Assembly (NCBI GenBank): GCA_963765815.1
Contig: CAVXXT010000001.1
Span: 124,001-188,000 of the forward strand
Source: DATLNF01 sp963765815
Lineage (GTDB): Bacteria > Actinomycetota > Actinomycetes > BP-191
Reading direction: 5' to 3'
Length of the DNA stretch: 64,000 nucleotides
The notes under the pieces: generated by a model
What the model was told of the DNA's origin: nothing
Databases searched by the model: none
The model's input: the letters and a program-made list of their open reading frames with translations, nothing else
Translations under genes and position numbers: made by a program
Part shown: positions 50,702-59,996 of the stretch, one piece after another
How positions within the stretch are numbered: position 1 is the stretch's first letter
How the letters are laid out: every line of letters begins with the position of its first letter

Positions 50702-51351
50702 CCAGGACCGCCACCGCGCCGGCGCGCCCGCGCACCAGCACCTCCCGCGCGACGCCGGCCCGTCGGGCCACGCCGGTCCGGCCGCCGCTCGCGCTGGTCC
50801 CCGCCGCCCCCTGGCGGCCGAAGCGCGCGCCGTTCGTCATCCTGTCCCTGGTCGTCGTCGCCGTCGGACTGCTCGGCCTGCTGGTGCTCAACACCGTGCT
50901 CGCGCAGGACGCCTTCCGGCGGCACGACCTCGAGCGCAAGCTGGCGCTGCTGTCCGAGCAGGAGCAGGCGCTCGCTCGCGACGTGGTCGCCCTCGAGTCG
51001 CCGGAGCGGCTGGCGCAGCAGGCGACCGAGCTCGGCCTCGTCCCGGCCGGCCCGCCGGCGTTCATCCGGCTCTCCGACGGCGCGCTGATCGGGACGCCGT
51101 CCGTCGCGACGCCGTCGCCGGCCCCGGTCGCCTCGGCGGTGTCGTCGGCGTCGGCCGCGCCCGCGCCCAAGGCGAGCACCGCGGCCAAGCCGCGGGCGAG
51201 CGCCCAGGCGCGACCCTCGACCGCGAGCAGCGCCGCCGCGCGGCCGAAGCCGAGCGCGAGCACCGCGCCGCAGGCCCGGCCGACCCCCGCTGCCACGCCG
51301 AAGCCCACGCCCACCTCCGCACCTGCACCGACGCCGACGGGTCGGCCATGA
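50698..51351 (+). CDS. ftsL: Cell-division protein FtsL-like, long Pro/Ala tail
   Basis: A bitopic protein in the ftsL position. The N-terminus is basic and Pro-rich, a membrane helix lies at about residues 44-66 (FVILSLVVVAVGLLGLLVL), and the periplasmic coiled coil follows (LERKLALLSEQEQALARDVVALE). A further 90 residues are only Ala, Ser, Pro, Lys and Arg, making it 217 residues, much longer than the 100-130 usual. The tail should lie in the cell wall. FtsL joins FtsB/DivIC and FtsQ in the septal complex. Confidence for family is moderate because FtsL is weakly conserved. Confidence 0.8.
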   Translation: MTRTATAPARPRTSTSRATPARRATPVRPPLALVPAAPWRPKRAPFVILSLVVVAVGLLGLLVLNTVLAQDAFRRHDLERKLALLSEQEQALARDVVALESPERLAQQATELGLVPAGPPAFIRLSDGALIGTPSVATPSPAPVASAVSSASAAPAPKASTAAKPRASAQARPSTASSAAARPKPSASTAPQARPTPAATPKPTPTSAPAPTPTGRP

Positions 51352-53249
51352 CGACCTCGACCCGCGGCCGCACACCGGCCGCTCGGCCGGGCCCGGCCCG
51401 GCCCGCACCGCGTCCCGCGACCCGGCGGACGGCACCCCGGCCGGCCCCCGCGGCGGCGCAGCGGCCGCGCGCCCAGGCCCGGCCGAGCGCGTCTCGTCGC
51501 CGTCCCGCCGGCGGTGGCCCGACCCGTCGCAGCGCGCGGATCGCCGACCCGTGCCGTCGGCTCCGCGGCGGCCTGGTCATCGTCGGGCTCCTCGTCCTCG
51601 TCCTCGCCGCGCGGCTCGTCCAGCTGCAGGGGATGGAGTCGACGGTCTACGCCGCGAAGGCCGAGAAGCAGCGGCTGCGGACCGTCTCCCTAGCCGCGCA
51701 GCGCGGCGCGATCGTCGACCGCGACGGCGTCATGCTCGCCATGAACGTCGAGACCCGCTCGGTCTACGCCAACCCACGGCTGATCAAGGACCCGGCCGCG
51801 GTCGCCTCCCGGCTCGCCCCGCTCCTCGGCGTACCCCAGGCTGACATCGAGGCCAAGCTCGCGCGCGACAAGGCGTTCGTCTACCTCGCCCGCGACGTCG
51901 AGCCGGATCGCGCCCGCGAGGCGCTCGCGCTGAAGCTGCCCGGCGTCGGCGCCGAGCGATCGAGCCGGCGCGTCTACCCCAACAACGCGCTCGGCGCGGC
52001 GGTGATCGGCTTCGTCGGCCGCGACGGAACCGGCCTCGGCGGCGTCGAGTACGCCCTGCAGCGCCCGCTCGCGGGAGAGCCCGGGACGCTGCTGGTCGAG
52101 GAGGACGAGCACGGCCGAGAGATCCCGTCGGGGGAGCGGCGTGAGACCGCGCCGCTGCCTGGCACGACCCAGGTCCTCACGCTCGACCGTGACATCCAGT
52201 GGTACGCCGAGAAGACGCTCTCCGAGCAGGTCGCGAAGTCCGGCGCCAAGGGCGGCACCGCGATCGTGATGGACGTGCGGACCGGCGAGGTCCTCGCCCT
52301 CGCGACGACGCCGACGTTCGACCCGAACAAGGCGACGTCGGCGGCTCCGGAGCTGCGCGGCAACCCGGCGGTCTCGAGCGTCTACGAGCCCGGCAGCGTG
52401 AACAAGGTCATCACCGCCGCCGCTGCGCTGGAGACCGGGCTGGTGACGCCGACCTCCGTCATCACCGTGCCGACGTCGGTGCGCGTCGCCGACAAGACCT
52501 TCACCGACGTGCACTCCAACGGCGTGCAGCGGATGACGTTCACCGGAGTCATCGCCAAGTCGAGCAACGTCGGCACCATCACGGTCGCGCAGCAGCTCGG
52601 CCGGGAGAAGCTCTACGAGTACCTGCGAAAGTTCGGCTTCGGCGAGCGGACCGGCGTGAAGTTCCCGGGCGAGAGTCCGGGTCTGCTTCCACCGCCGGCG
52701 AAGTGGTCGGGCAGCCAGGCCGGCACCATCCCGATCGGCCAGGGCGTCGCCGCCACGTCGCTGCAGATCGCGTCGGTCTACGCCACGGTGGCGAACGACG
52801 GCGTCCGTGTCACACCCTCCGTCGTACGCGGCAGTCGCGACGCGGCCGGGCGCCTCACGACCGCGGCGCCGCCGAAGAAGCAGCGGGTCATCTCCTCGAA
52901 GACCGCGACGCAGCTGCAGCGGATGCTCGAGGCGGTCACCAACGAGGGCGGCACCGCGACCGCCGCGCGGATCGAGGGCTACCGCGTCGCGGGCAAGACC
53001 GGGACGGCGCGCAAGGTCGGCTCCAACGGCCGGTACGACGGCACCTACATCTCCTCCTTCGTCGGGTTCGCCCCTGCGGAGGCGCCGCGCCTGGTCGTCT
53101 CGGTGAGCCTCGACGAGCCGGGCGTCATCTTCGGCGGCGTGGTCGCGGCGCCGGTCTTCGGCAAGCTGATGAGCTTCTCCCTCGGGACGCTGCGCATCCC
53201 GCCGACCGGACGCGTCCCGGAGGCCCCGGTCCCGCTGCTCGCGCCGTGA
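51348..53249 (+). CDS. ftsI: Septal penicillin-binding protein FtsI (PBP3)
   Basis: 633 residues. A Pro/Ala/Arg-rich cytoplasmic N-terminus (about 65 residues) precedes a membrane helix (GGLVIVGLLVLVLAARLVQL), the dimerisation domain and the transpeptidase domain. Catalytic motifs are SVNK (Ser about 350), SSN and KTGT (Lys about 550). It cross-links septal peptidoglycan and is the target of beta-lactams. It overlaps ftsL (ATGA). Confidence 0.95.
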   Translation: MTTSTRGRTPAARPGPARPAPRPATRRTAPRPAPAAAQRPRAQARPSASRRRPAGGGPTRRSARIADPCRRLRGGLVIVGLLVLVLAARLVQLQGMESTVYAAKAEKQRLRTVSLAAQRGAIVDRDGVMLAMNVETRSVYANPRLIKDPAAVASRLAPLLGVPQADIEAKLARDKAFVYLARDVEPDRAREALALKLPGVGAERSSRRVYPNNALGAAVIGFVGRDGTGLGGVEYALQRPLAGEPGTLLVEEDEHGREIPSGERRETAPLPGTTQVLTLDRDIQWYAEKTLSEQVAKSGAKGGTAIVMDVRTGEVLALATTPTFDPNKATSAAPELRGNPAVSSVYEPGSVNKVITAAAALETGLVTPTSVITVPTSVRVADKTFTDVHSNGVQRMTFTGVIAKSSNVGTITVAQQLGREKLYEYLRKFGFGERTGVKFPGESPGLLPPPAKWSGSQAGTIPIGQGVAATSLQIASVYATVANDGVRVTPSVVRGSRDAAGRLTTAAPPKKQRVISSKTATQLQRMLEAVTNEGGTATAARIEGYRVAGKTGTARKVGSNGRYDGTYISSFVGFAPAEAPRLVVSVSLDEPGVIFGGVVAAPVFGKLMSFSLGTLRIPPTGRVPEAPVPLLAP

Positions 53250-53265
53250 TCGGCGCCGGCTCACC

Positions 53266-54834
53266 GTGGTGAGGCCGGCGCGCGCGGGTAGCCTGGCCGA
53301 GCCCCGCACCCGCGCCGAATCCCTGGGAGAGCTCGTCCTGCCGAGCGTCGTCCGACCAGCCGACCGCACGCCGCGAGCGCTCTCCGGCGTGGCGTCGCTG
53401 GTCCCCGCCGCGACCCCGGTCGGCGACGTCGAGGAGTGCGAGGTGACCGGGGTCACCCACGACTCGCGCGCGGTTCAGCCGGGTGACCTGTACGCCGCTC
53501 TGCCCGGCGCCAACGTGCACGGCGCCGACTTCCTCCCGGCCGCTGTCGCGGCCGGTGCGACCGCCGTCATCACCGACCGCCCGGGTCCGCACCCGCTGCC
53601 CGCCCTCGTCGTCGAGGATCCGCGCCGGCACCTCGGCGCGATCGCCTCGTGGATCTACGGCGACGCGTCGTCGGCGATGGACGTCATCGGCGTCACCGGG
53701 ACCAACGGCAAGACGACGACGGCCTACCTGCTCGACGCCGGGCTGCGCGCGGCGGGCCGGACGACGGGCCTGATCGGCACGGTCGAGACGCGCGTCGCGG
53801 GCGAGTCGCTGCCGTCGGCGCACACGACACCCGAGGCGCCCGACCTGCACGCGCTGCTCGCGGTGATGCGCGAGCGCGGTGCGAGCGCGGTCGCCATGGA
53901 GGTGTCGAGTCACGGGCTCGCGCTCGGCCGCGTCGACGGCGTGCGGTTCGCCGCCGCGGTCTTCACCAACCTCACGCAGGACCACCTCGACTTCCACGCC
54001 GACATGGCGGACTACTACCGGGCCAAGGCTTCGCTCTTTCAACCTGACCGCGCGTCGACCGCGGTGGTGAACGTCGACGACGAGGCCGGCCGGCGGATCG
54101 CCGCGGAGTCCCCGCTGCCGATGACCACGACGTCCGCGACCGGTCGGCCCGGCGCCACCTGGCGCGCCTCCGGTGTCGCCGTGACGGCGGCGGGCGCGGC
54201 CTTCCGGCTGCTCGGCCCGGACGTCGAGGCCGACGTGCGGCTGCGGCTGCCGGGGCACTACAACGTCGACAACGCGCTCGGCGCGATCGCGGCGCTGCAC
54301 GTGATCGGCGTACCGCTCGACCGCGTGATCGCCGGCATCGAGTCGCTGCCCGGGGTCCCGGGCCGGCTCGAGCGGGTGGATGCCGGGCAGCCCTTCCTCG
54401 CCGTCGTCGACTACGCCCACACGCCCGACTCCGTCGCGTCGGTGCTGCGCACCGTGCGGCCGCTGACGTCCGGCCGGGTCATCGTCGTGCTCGGCTGCGG
54501 CGGCGACCGCGACCGCGGCAAGCGGCCGCTGATGGGCGAGGCCGCCGCGCTCGGGGCGGACCTCGTGGTCATCACCTCGGACAACCCTCGGTCGGAGGAC
54601 CCGCTCGCGATCATCGCGGCGGTGGAGCAGGGCGCGCGCTCGGTCGCGACGGCCAACCTGGTCGTCGAGCCGGACCGGGCCGAGGCGATCGCCGTCGCCT
54701 GTCGCGCGGCGGATCCTGGCGACGTCGTCGTGATCGCCGGCAAGGGACACGAGCAGGGCCAGGTGTTCGCCGACCGCGTCGTCCCGTTCGACGACCGCGA
54801 GGTCCTCCGCGCCGCGATCGAGGCGCTGCAGTGA
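53266..54834 (+). CDS. murE: UDP-MurNAc-tripeptide synthetase MurE (meso-DAP adding)
   Basis: 522 residues. ATP site GVTGTNGKTTTAYLLD, carbamoyl-Lys region EVSSHGLALGRV, and the DNPRSEDP motif (Asp about 439) which selects meso-diaminopimelate. It adds the third residue of the stem peptide. The start GTG 53266 is uncertain: TAGCCT at 53289-53294 may be an internal -10, but no other start in frame precedes the conserved LPSVVRP region. The 16-base gap to ftsI is the only non-overlap in this part of the operon. Confidence 0.95.
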   Translation: MVRPARAGSLAEPRTRAESLGELVLPSVVRPADRTPRALSGVASLVPAATPVGDVEECEVTGVTHDSRAVQPGDLYAALPGANVHGADFLPAAVAAGATAVITDRPGPHPLPALVVEDPRRHLGAIASWIYGDASSAMDVIGVTGTNGKTTTAYLLDAGLRAAGRTTGLIGTVETRVAGESLPSAHTTPEAPDLHALLAVMRERGASAVAMEVSSHGLALGRVDGVRFAAAVFTNLTQDHLDFHADMADYYRAKASLFQPDRASTAVVNVDDEAGRRIAAESPLPMTTTSATGRPGATWRASGVAVTAAGAAFRLLGPDVEADVRLRLPGHYNVDNALGAIAALHVIGVPLDRVIAGIESLPGVPGRLERVDAGQPFLAVVDYAHTPDSVASVLRTVRPLTSGRVIVVLGCGGDRDRGKRPLMGEAAALGADLVVITSDNPRSEDPLAIIAAVEQGARSVATANLVVEPDRAEAIAVACRAADPGDVVVIAGKGHEQGQVFADRVVPFDDREVLRAAIEALQ

Positions 54835-56219
54835 TCCCGATGACGCTTCGAGAGATCGCGACCGCGGTCGGCGGATCCGTCGACTCCCGATACGCCGCCG
54901 TCGTCGTGCACGCCCCTGCGGTCGTCGACTCCCGGCTCGCGGGTGACGGGGCGCTGTTCGCCGCCGTCGTCGGCGAGCACGTCGACGGGCACGACTTCGC
55001 GGGCGACGCGGCAGCCCGCGGAGCGACCGGCGCGCTGGTCACCCGGCCGGTCACTGCGCCGGCCTGCGTCGTCGTCGGTGACGTCGTCGCGTCCCTGGCC
55101 CGCCTCGCCGAGCACGCGCTGGCCGCTCTCCGGGTCGGGGGCGCGCCGCAGGTGGTGGGCGTCACCGGGTCGAGCGGCAAGACGTCGACGAAGGACCTGG
55201 TGGCCCAGGTGCTGCAGCGGTCCGGCACGACGATCGCCCCGGTGGGCTCGTTCAACAACGAGATCGGCCTGCCGTTGACCGTGCTCCGCGCCGACCGCGA
55301 GACCCGCCACCTCGTCCTGGAGATGAGCGCGCGCGGGACCGGGCACATCGCGGCGCTGTGCGCCGTCGCGCCGGTCGACGTCGGCGTCGTCCTCAACGTC
55401 GGGACCGCGCACGTCGGCGAGTTCGGCTCGCGCGAGGCGATCGCGCAGGCGAAGTCCGAGCTGGTCGCCGGGGTGGTGAGCGGCGGTGTCGCGATCCTCA
55501 ACGCCGACGACCCGCTCGTCGCGGCGATGCGGCCGGCGGCCGACGTGCGGGTCGTCCGCTTCGGCCGCGGCGACGACGCCGACGTCCGCGCCGTGGACGT
55601 GGCGGTGGGTGACGACGGGCGAGCGACGTTCCGGATCGTCACGCCACAGGGCGATGCGCCGGTGTCGCTGCAGCTCGTCGGCGAGCACCACGTCGGCAAC
55701 GCCCTCGCGTCCGCCGCGGTCGGCCTCGAGTCCGGGCTCGGCATCGGCGTCGTCGCCGATGCCCTGAGCGAGGCCGTGGCGGTCAGCCGCTGGCGGATGG
55801 AGATGCGGCAGACTTCCGACGGTGTGCTGCTCATCAATGACGCCTACAACGCCAACCCCGAGTCGATGAGGGCGGCGTTGCACACGCTCGCCCGGATCGG
55901 CCGTGGCCGTCGTACCTGGGCGGTGCTGGGCCCGATGGCGGAGCTCGGCGAGTCGACCGCGGAGGAGCACGCCGCCGTCGGCCGGCTCTGCGCCGAGCTG
56001 TCGGTGAGCAGGGTGCTCACCGTGGGTGCCGCGGCTGACGACGTCGCTGCCGCCGCACGCTCCGGCGGCGTCGACGCGACCACCTGCGCCGACGTCGACG
56101 CGGCCGTCGCGGTGCTGCGGGACAGCGTCGCAGGCGGTGACGTCCTGCTGGTCAAGGCGTCGCGGTCCGCCGGGCTCGAGCGCATCGCCGACGCGCTGGC
56201 ACCGGGGGCGGCCGCATGA
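54831..56219 (+). CDS. murF: UDP-MurNAc-pentapeptide synthetase MurF
   Basis: A 462-residue Mur ligase that adds D-Ala-D-Ala. The P-loop is GVTGSSGKTSTKDLV, EMSARGTGHIAAL follows, and the DAYNANPESMRAAL motif is specific to MurF. GTG 54831 overlaps the murE stop; ATG 54840 is a less likely start. Confidence 0.95.
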   Translation: MIPMTLREIATAVGGSVDSRYAAVVVHAPAVVDSRLAGDGALFAAVVGEHVDGHDFAGDAAARGATGALVTRPVTAPACVVVGDVVASLARLAEHALAALRVGGAPQVVGVTGSSGKTSTKDLVAQVLQRSGTTIAPVGSFNNEIGLPLTVLRADRETRHLVLEMSARGTGHIAALCAVAPVDVGVVLNVGTAHVGEFGSREAIAQAKSELVAGVVSGGVAILNADDPLVAAMRPAADVRVVRFGRGDDADVRAVDVAVGDDGRATFRIVTPQGDAPVSLQLVGEHHVGNALASAAVGLESGLGIGVVADALSEAVAVSRWRMEMRQTSDGVLLINDAYNANPESMRAALHTLARIGRGRRTWAVLGPMAELGESTAEEHAAVGRLCAELSVSRVLTVGAAADDVAAAARSGGVDATTCADVDAAVAVLRDSVAGGDVLLVKASRSAGLERIADALAPGAAA

Positions 56220-57259
56220 TCTTCATCCTCATCGCCGCCCTCGTCGGGCTGGTCCTGTCGCTGATCGGCACGCCGTTCGCGGTCCGGATCTTCCGTCGCC
56301 AGGGCTACGGCCAGCTGATCCGCGACGACGGCCCCGACTCCCACCACACCAAGCGCGGCACGCCGACGATGGGCGGCGCGGTCATCATCGCCGCGACCCT
56401 GATCGGCTACGCCGTCGCGCACATCGGCATCGGCTTCCGGTCCTCCGGCCTGCTCGTGGTCTTCACCATGGCCGGGCTCGGGCTGGTCGGCTTCCTCGAC
56501 GACTTCATCAAGATCCGCATGCAGCGCAGCCTCGGCCTGAACAAGACCGCGAAGCTGGTCGGCCAGCTGCTGATCGCGGTCGGCTTCGGGATCCTCGCGC
56601 TGAACGTCGGCAACGCCTCGACCTCGGTGTCGTTCATCCGCGACACGTCGATCAAGCTCGGCGCCGTTGGCTTCGTCGTCTGGGTCTACGTGATGGTCTC
56701 GGCGACCTCGAACGGGGTGAACCTCACCGACGGCCTCGACGGCCTGGCCGCCGGCTCGGCGGCGATGGTCTTCGCGGCGTACACGGTGATGACGTTCTGG
56801 ATGAGCCGCAACCTGTGCGAGACGCAGTCGACGCCCGGCTGCTACGTCGTCAACAACCCGCTCGACCTGGCGATCGTCGCCGCCGCGGCGATGGGCGCCT
56901 GCTTCGGGTTCCTCTGGTGGAACGCCGCGCCCGCGAAGATCTTCATGGGGGACACCGGCTCGCTCGCCCTCGGCGGTGCGCTGGCCAGCCTCGCAGTGCT
57001 CTCCCGCACGGAGCTGCTGCTCGTGGTCCTCGGCGGCCTGTTCGTCGTCGAGACGCTGTCGGTGATCCTGCAGGTGGTCTTCTTCCGCGGGCTGCACCGA
57101 CGGCTGTTCAACATGGCGCCGATCCACCACCACTTCGAGCTGGCCGGCTGGCCGGAGTTCACGGTGATCGTGCGGTTCTGGATCGTGGCCGGCCTCGCGG
57201 TCGCGTTCGGCCTCGGCCTCTTCTACGCCGAGTACCTCTCGCGCGGTCCACTGCCGTGA
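56216..57259 (+). CDS. mraY: Phospho-MurNAc-pentapeptide transferase MraY
   Basis: A 347-residue integral membrane enzyme with about ten helices that makes lipid I on undecaprenyl phosphate. Motifs: HHTKRGTPTMGG, FLDDFIK (catalytic Asp pair), NLTDGLDGLAAG and MAPIHHHFEL. It overlaps murF (ATGA) and murD (GTGA). Confidence 0.96.
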   Translation: MIFILIAALVGLVLSLIGTPFAVRIFRRQGYGQLIRDDGPDSHHTKRGTPTMGGAVIIAATLIGYAVAHIGIGFRSSGLLVVFTMAGLGLVGFLDDFIKIRMQRSLGLNKTAKLVGQLLIAVGFGILALNVGNASTSVSFIRDTSIKLGAVGFVVWVYVMVSATSNGVNLTDGLDGLAAGSAAMVFAAYTVMTFWMSRNLCETQSTPGCYVVNNPLDLAIVAAAAMGACFGFLWWNAAPAKIFMGDTGSLALGGALASLAVLSRTELLLVVLGGLFVVETLSVILQVVFFRGLHRRLFNMAPIHHHFELAGWPEFTVIVRFWIVAGLAVAFGLGLFYAEYLSRGPLP

Positions 57260-58653
57260 CGCAGCGGTTCGGCGTCGACGTGCCGGACGAGTGGGCCGGG
57301 CGGCCGGTGCTGGTCTGCGGGATCGGGGTCACCGGCGTGGCGGTCGCCCGTCATCTCAACGGCAGAGGCGCCCGCGTGCGCGTGATCGACGAGCTCCGCG
57401 GCGCCGATGAGCAGGTCGTCGCCGCGACGCTCGAGTCACTCGGCGTGGTCGTCGACCTCGGCTCCGCGGCGGTCGACGCCGACCGGCTCGGCGACACCAG
57501 CCTGGTCGTGACCTCACCGGGCTGGCGGCCGGACAGCACCGTGCTCCGCGCCGCAGCGGACCGGGGCATCCCGGTGTGGGGCGACGTCGAGCTGGCCTGG
57601 CGCGAGCAGGAGCCGGGCTATCCGGGCTGGCTCGCGGTCACCGGGACCAACGGCAAGACCACCACGACGGAGATGCTCGCCTCGATCCTCGCGACGGCGG
57701 GGTACGACGACGCCGCTGCCGGCAACATCGGGCGCCCGCTCATCGACGCGATCGCGGTCGCCGAAGGGCCCGCGTTGCTCGCGGTGGAGCTGTCCAGCTT
57801 CCAGCTGCACTGGTCGAGCTCGGTCAACCCGGTGGCCGGAGCCGTGCTCAACCTGGCGGACGACCACCTCGACTGGCACGGGTCCTTCGCGGCGTACGCG
57901 GCGGCGAAGTCGAAGGTGTGGGGCACCGAGGCCACGACCATCGCCGTCTACAACGCCGACGACCCGCGCGTCGTCCGGCTGCTGGGCGACCGGGGCGGCG
58001 TCGGCTTCACGCTCGGGGCGCCGGCCGACGGTCAGCTCGGCGTCCGGGACGGGATGCTGGTCGACCGCGCCTTCGGCGCAGGGGACCTCACGGCGGTCTC
58101 GGATCTCCAGGTCGCGGGTGGTCACAACCTCGCCAACGCGCTCGCCGCGAGTGCGCTGGCGCTTGCTGCCGGCGTCTCCGCCGACCCCATCCGCTCCGCG
58201 CTGCCGAGGTTCACGACGGGCGCGCACCGCAACGTCGTCGTCGCCGAGGTGGACGGCGTTCGCTACGTCGACGACAGCAAGGCGACCAACCCGCATGCGG
58301 CCGCCGCATCGCTCGCGTCGTACGAGCGGGTGGTGTGGATCGCCGGCGGGCTGAACAAGGGCCTCGCGTTCGACGACCTGGTGCGGGGAGCGCGTGAGCA
58401 CCTCGTGGCGGCTGTCCTGATAGGCAGCTGCGCCGATGACGTCGCCGACGCGCTCGCCCGCCACGCGCCCGACGTCCCCGTGCAGCGTGCCGTCGACCTG
58501 CAGACTGCAGTGAAGATCGCTGGCGGGGTCGCGCAGCGCGGCGACGTCGTGCTGCTCGCCCCGGCCGCGGCCTCGATGGACATGTTCCGCAACTACGCCG
58601 AGCGCGGCGAGGTGTTCGCCGCCGCCGCCCGGTCGCTGGGAGGACCGCAGTGA
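57256..58653 (+). CDS. murD: UDP-MurNAc-L-Ala D-Glu ligase MurD
   Basis: A 465-residue Mur ligase that adds D-glutamate. The N-terminal UDP-binding region is VLVCGIGVTGVAVARHL, ATP site AVTGTNGKTTTTEMLA, ELSSFQLHW follows, and DDSKATNPHAAAASL marks MurD. It overlaps mraY and ftsW by four bases each. Confidence 0.95.
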   Translation: MTQRFGVDVPDEWAGRPVLVCGIGVTGVAVARHLNGRGARVRVIDELRGADEQVVAATLESLGVVVDLGSAAVDADRLGDTSLVVTSPGWRPDSTVLRAAADRGIPVWGDVELAWREQEPGYPGWLAVTGTNGKTTTTEMLASILATAGYDDAAAGNIGRPLIDAIAVAEGPALLAVELSSFQLHWSSSVNPVAGAVLNLADDHLDWHGSFAAYAAAKSKVWGTEATTIAVYNADDPRVVRLLGDRGGVGFTLGAPADGQLGVRDGMLVDRAFGAGDLTAVSDLQVAGGHNLANALAASALALAAGVSADPIRSALPRFTTGAHRNVVVAEVDGVRYVDDSKATNPHAAAASLASYERVVWIAGGLNKGLAFDDLVRGAREHLVAAVLIGSCADDVADALARHAPDVPVQRAVDLQTAVKIAGGVAQRGDVVLLAPAAASMDMFRNYAERGEVFAAAARSLGGPQ

Positions 58654-59996
58654 CGACGTACGGCGAGGCGCCCTCGCGCTACGCCGATACGCGTGGCCGT
58701 GCCGGAGCGAAGGCGCAACCCAAGACGCCGCTGCTCGCGCGGCCGCTGACCTCCTACTACCTGCTGCTCGGCTCGGTGCTGCTGCTCATCTCGCTCGGCC
58801 TGGTGATGGTGCTGTCGGCGTCGAGCGTCGACGCCTACTCCGACTCGGGCTCGTCGTTCAGCGTCTTCCAGCGCCAGCTGGTCTGGGTGACGATCGGGCT
58901 CCCGATGCTCTGGCTGGGCTCACGGCTGCCGGTCCGGGCGCTGCGCCTGCTGGCCTACCCGCTGCTGCTCGGGTCGATCGTCGGACTGCTGCTCGTCTTC
59001 GTCCCGGGCATCGGCGCGCCGCCGGTGTCCGGCGCCCGGCGGTGGATCGAGGTCGGCGCGCTGCGGTTCCAGCCGTCGGAGGTCGCCAAGCTGGCACTCG
59101 CGCTGTGGGGCGCCGACCTCTACGCCCGCAAGCAGGCGCTGCTCACCGACTGGCGGCACCTTCTGGTGCCGCTCGTGCCGGTCGCCGGACTGCTCGCCCT
59201 CCTCATCATGGTCGAGCCCGACATGGGCACGACGATGACGCTCGTCGCGGTCGTGCTCGCGCTGCTCTGGGTCGTCGGCGCTCCGGGGAAGGTCTTCGCC
59301 GCGATGCTCGGCGCCGTGGTGACGCTCTCCGCGATCCTCGCGGTGGCGGCGCCGTACCGGCTCGCCCGGGTCGTGACGTTCCTCGACCCCTGCTCGCCGG
59401 AGCACCGGCTCGACGCCGGCTTCCAGGGCTGCCAGGGGCTCTACGCCGTCGCGTCAGGCGGCTGGTTCGGCGTCGGGCTGGGCAGCAGCCGGCAGAAGTG
59501 GTCCTACCTGCCCAACGCGCACACCGACTACATCTTCGCGATCGTCGGCGAGGAGCTGGGACTGCTCGGCACGCTCCTCGTGCTGTCGCTCTTCGCGGTG
59601 CTCGCCTACTCCGGCATCCGCATCGCCCAGCGCTCCCGGGACCCGTTCGTGCGCCTCGCGTCCGCGGGCATCACCGCGTGGATCACCGTGCAGGCGATGG
59701 TCAACATGGGCGCCGTGACCGGCCTGCTGCCCATCACCGGCATCCCGCTGCCGTTCATCAGCTTCGGCGGGTCATCGCTCGGCGTATCGCTGTTCGCCGT
59801 CGGCATGCTGGCGGCGTTCGCGCGGCGCGAGCCCGGGGCGGCGGCAGCGATCGCCGCTCGCGGGCCCCGGCCGGTCGCGCGCGCGCGTCGCCGGCTTGCC
59901 GGGTTCTACGGCTTCGGGCCCGGGCCGCGCCGACGGTCCCGTCCCGCCGCCCGACCGAAGCCGGGCCCACGCGCCCGGCCTGCAGCGGGCCGGTGA
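58650..59996 (+). CDS. ftsW: Septal peptidoglycan polymerase FtsW (SEDS family)
   Basis: 448 residues with about ten membrane helices. SEDS signatures include VLSASSVDAYSDSGS, GARRWIEVG, FQPSEVAKLALALW and PLPFISFGGSSL. It polymerises lipid II at the septum with FtsI. The C-terminal 70 residues are basic and Pro/Arg-rich, probably a cytoplasmic tail used to contact other division proteins. Confidence 0.95.
   Translation: MTTYGEAPSRYADTRGRAGAKAQPKTPLLARPLTSYYLLLGSVLLLISLGLVMVLSASSVDAYSDSGSSFSVFQRQLVWVTIGLPMLWLGSRLPVRALRLLAYPLLLGSIVGLLLVFVPGIGAPPVSGARRWIEVGALRFQPSEVAKLALALWGADLYARKQALLTDWRHLLVPLVPVAGLLALLIMVEPDMGTTMTLVAVVLALLWVVGAPGKVFAAMLGAVVTLSAILAVAAPYRLARVVTFLDPCSPEHRLDAGFQGCQGLYAVASGGWFGVGLGSSRQKWSYLPNAHTDYIFAIVGEELGLLGTLLVLSLFAVLAYSGIRIAQRSRDPFVRLASAGITAWITVQAMVNMGAVTGLLPITGIPLPFISFGGSSLGVSLFAVGMLAAFARREPGAAAAIAARGPRPVARARRRLAGFYGFGPGPRRRSRPAARPKPGPRARPAAGR

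Noticed and set aside
53285..53300. TAGCCT as a definite internal promoter for murE
   Set aside because: It lies after the only usable start codons and no suitable downstream start exists, so it cannot serve a leaderless murE start.
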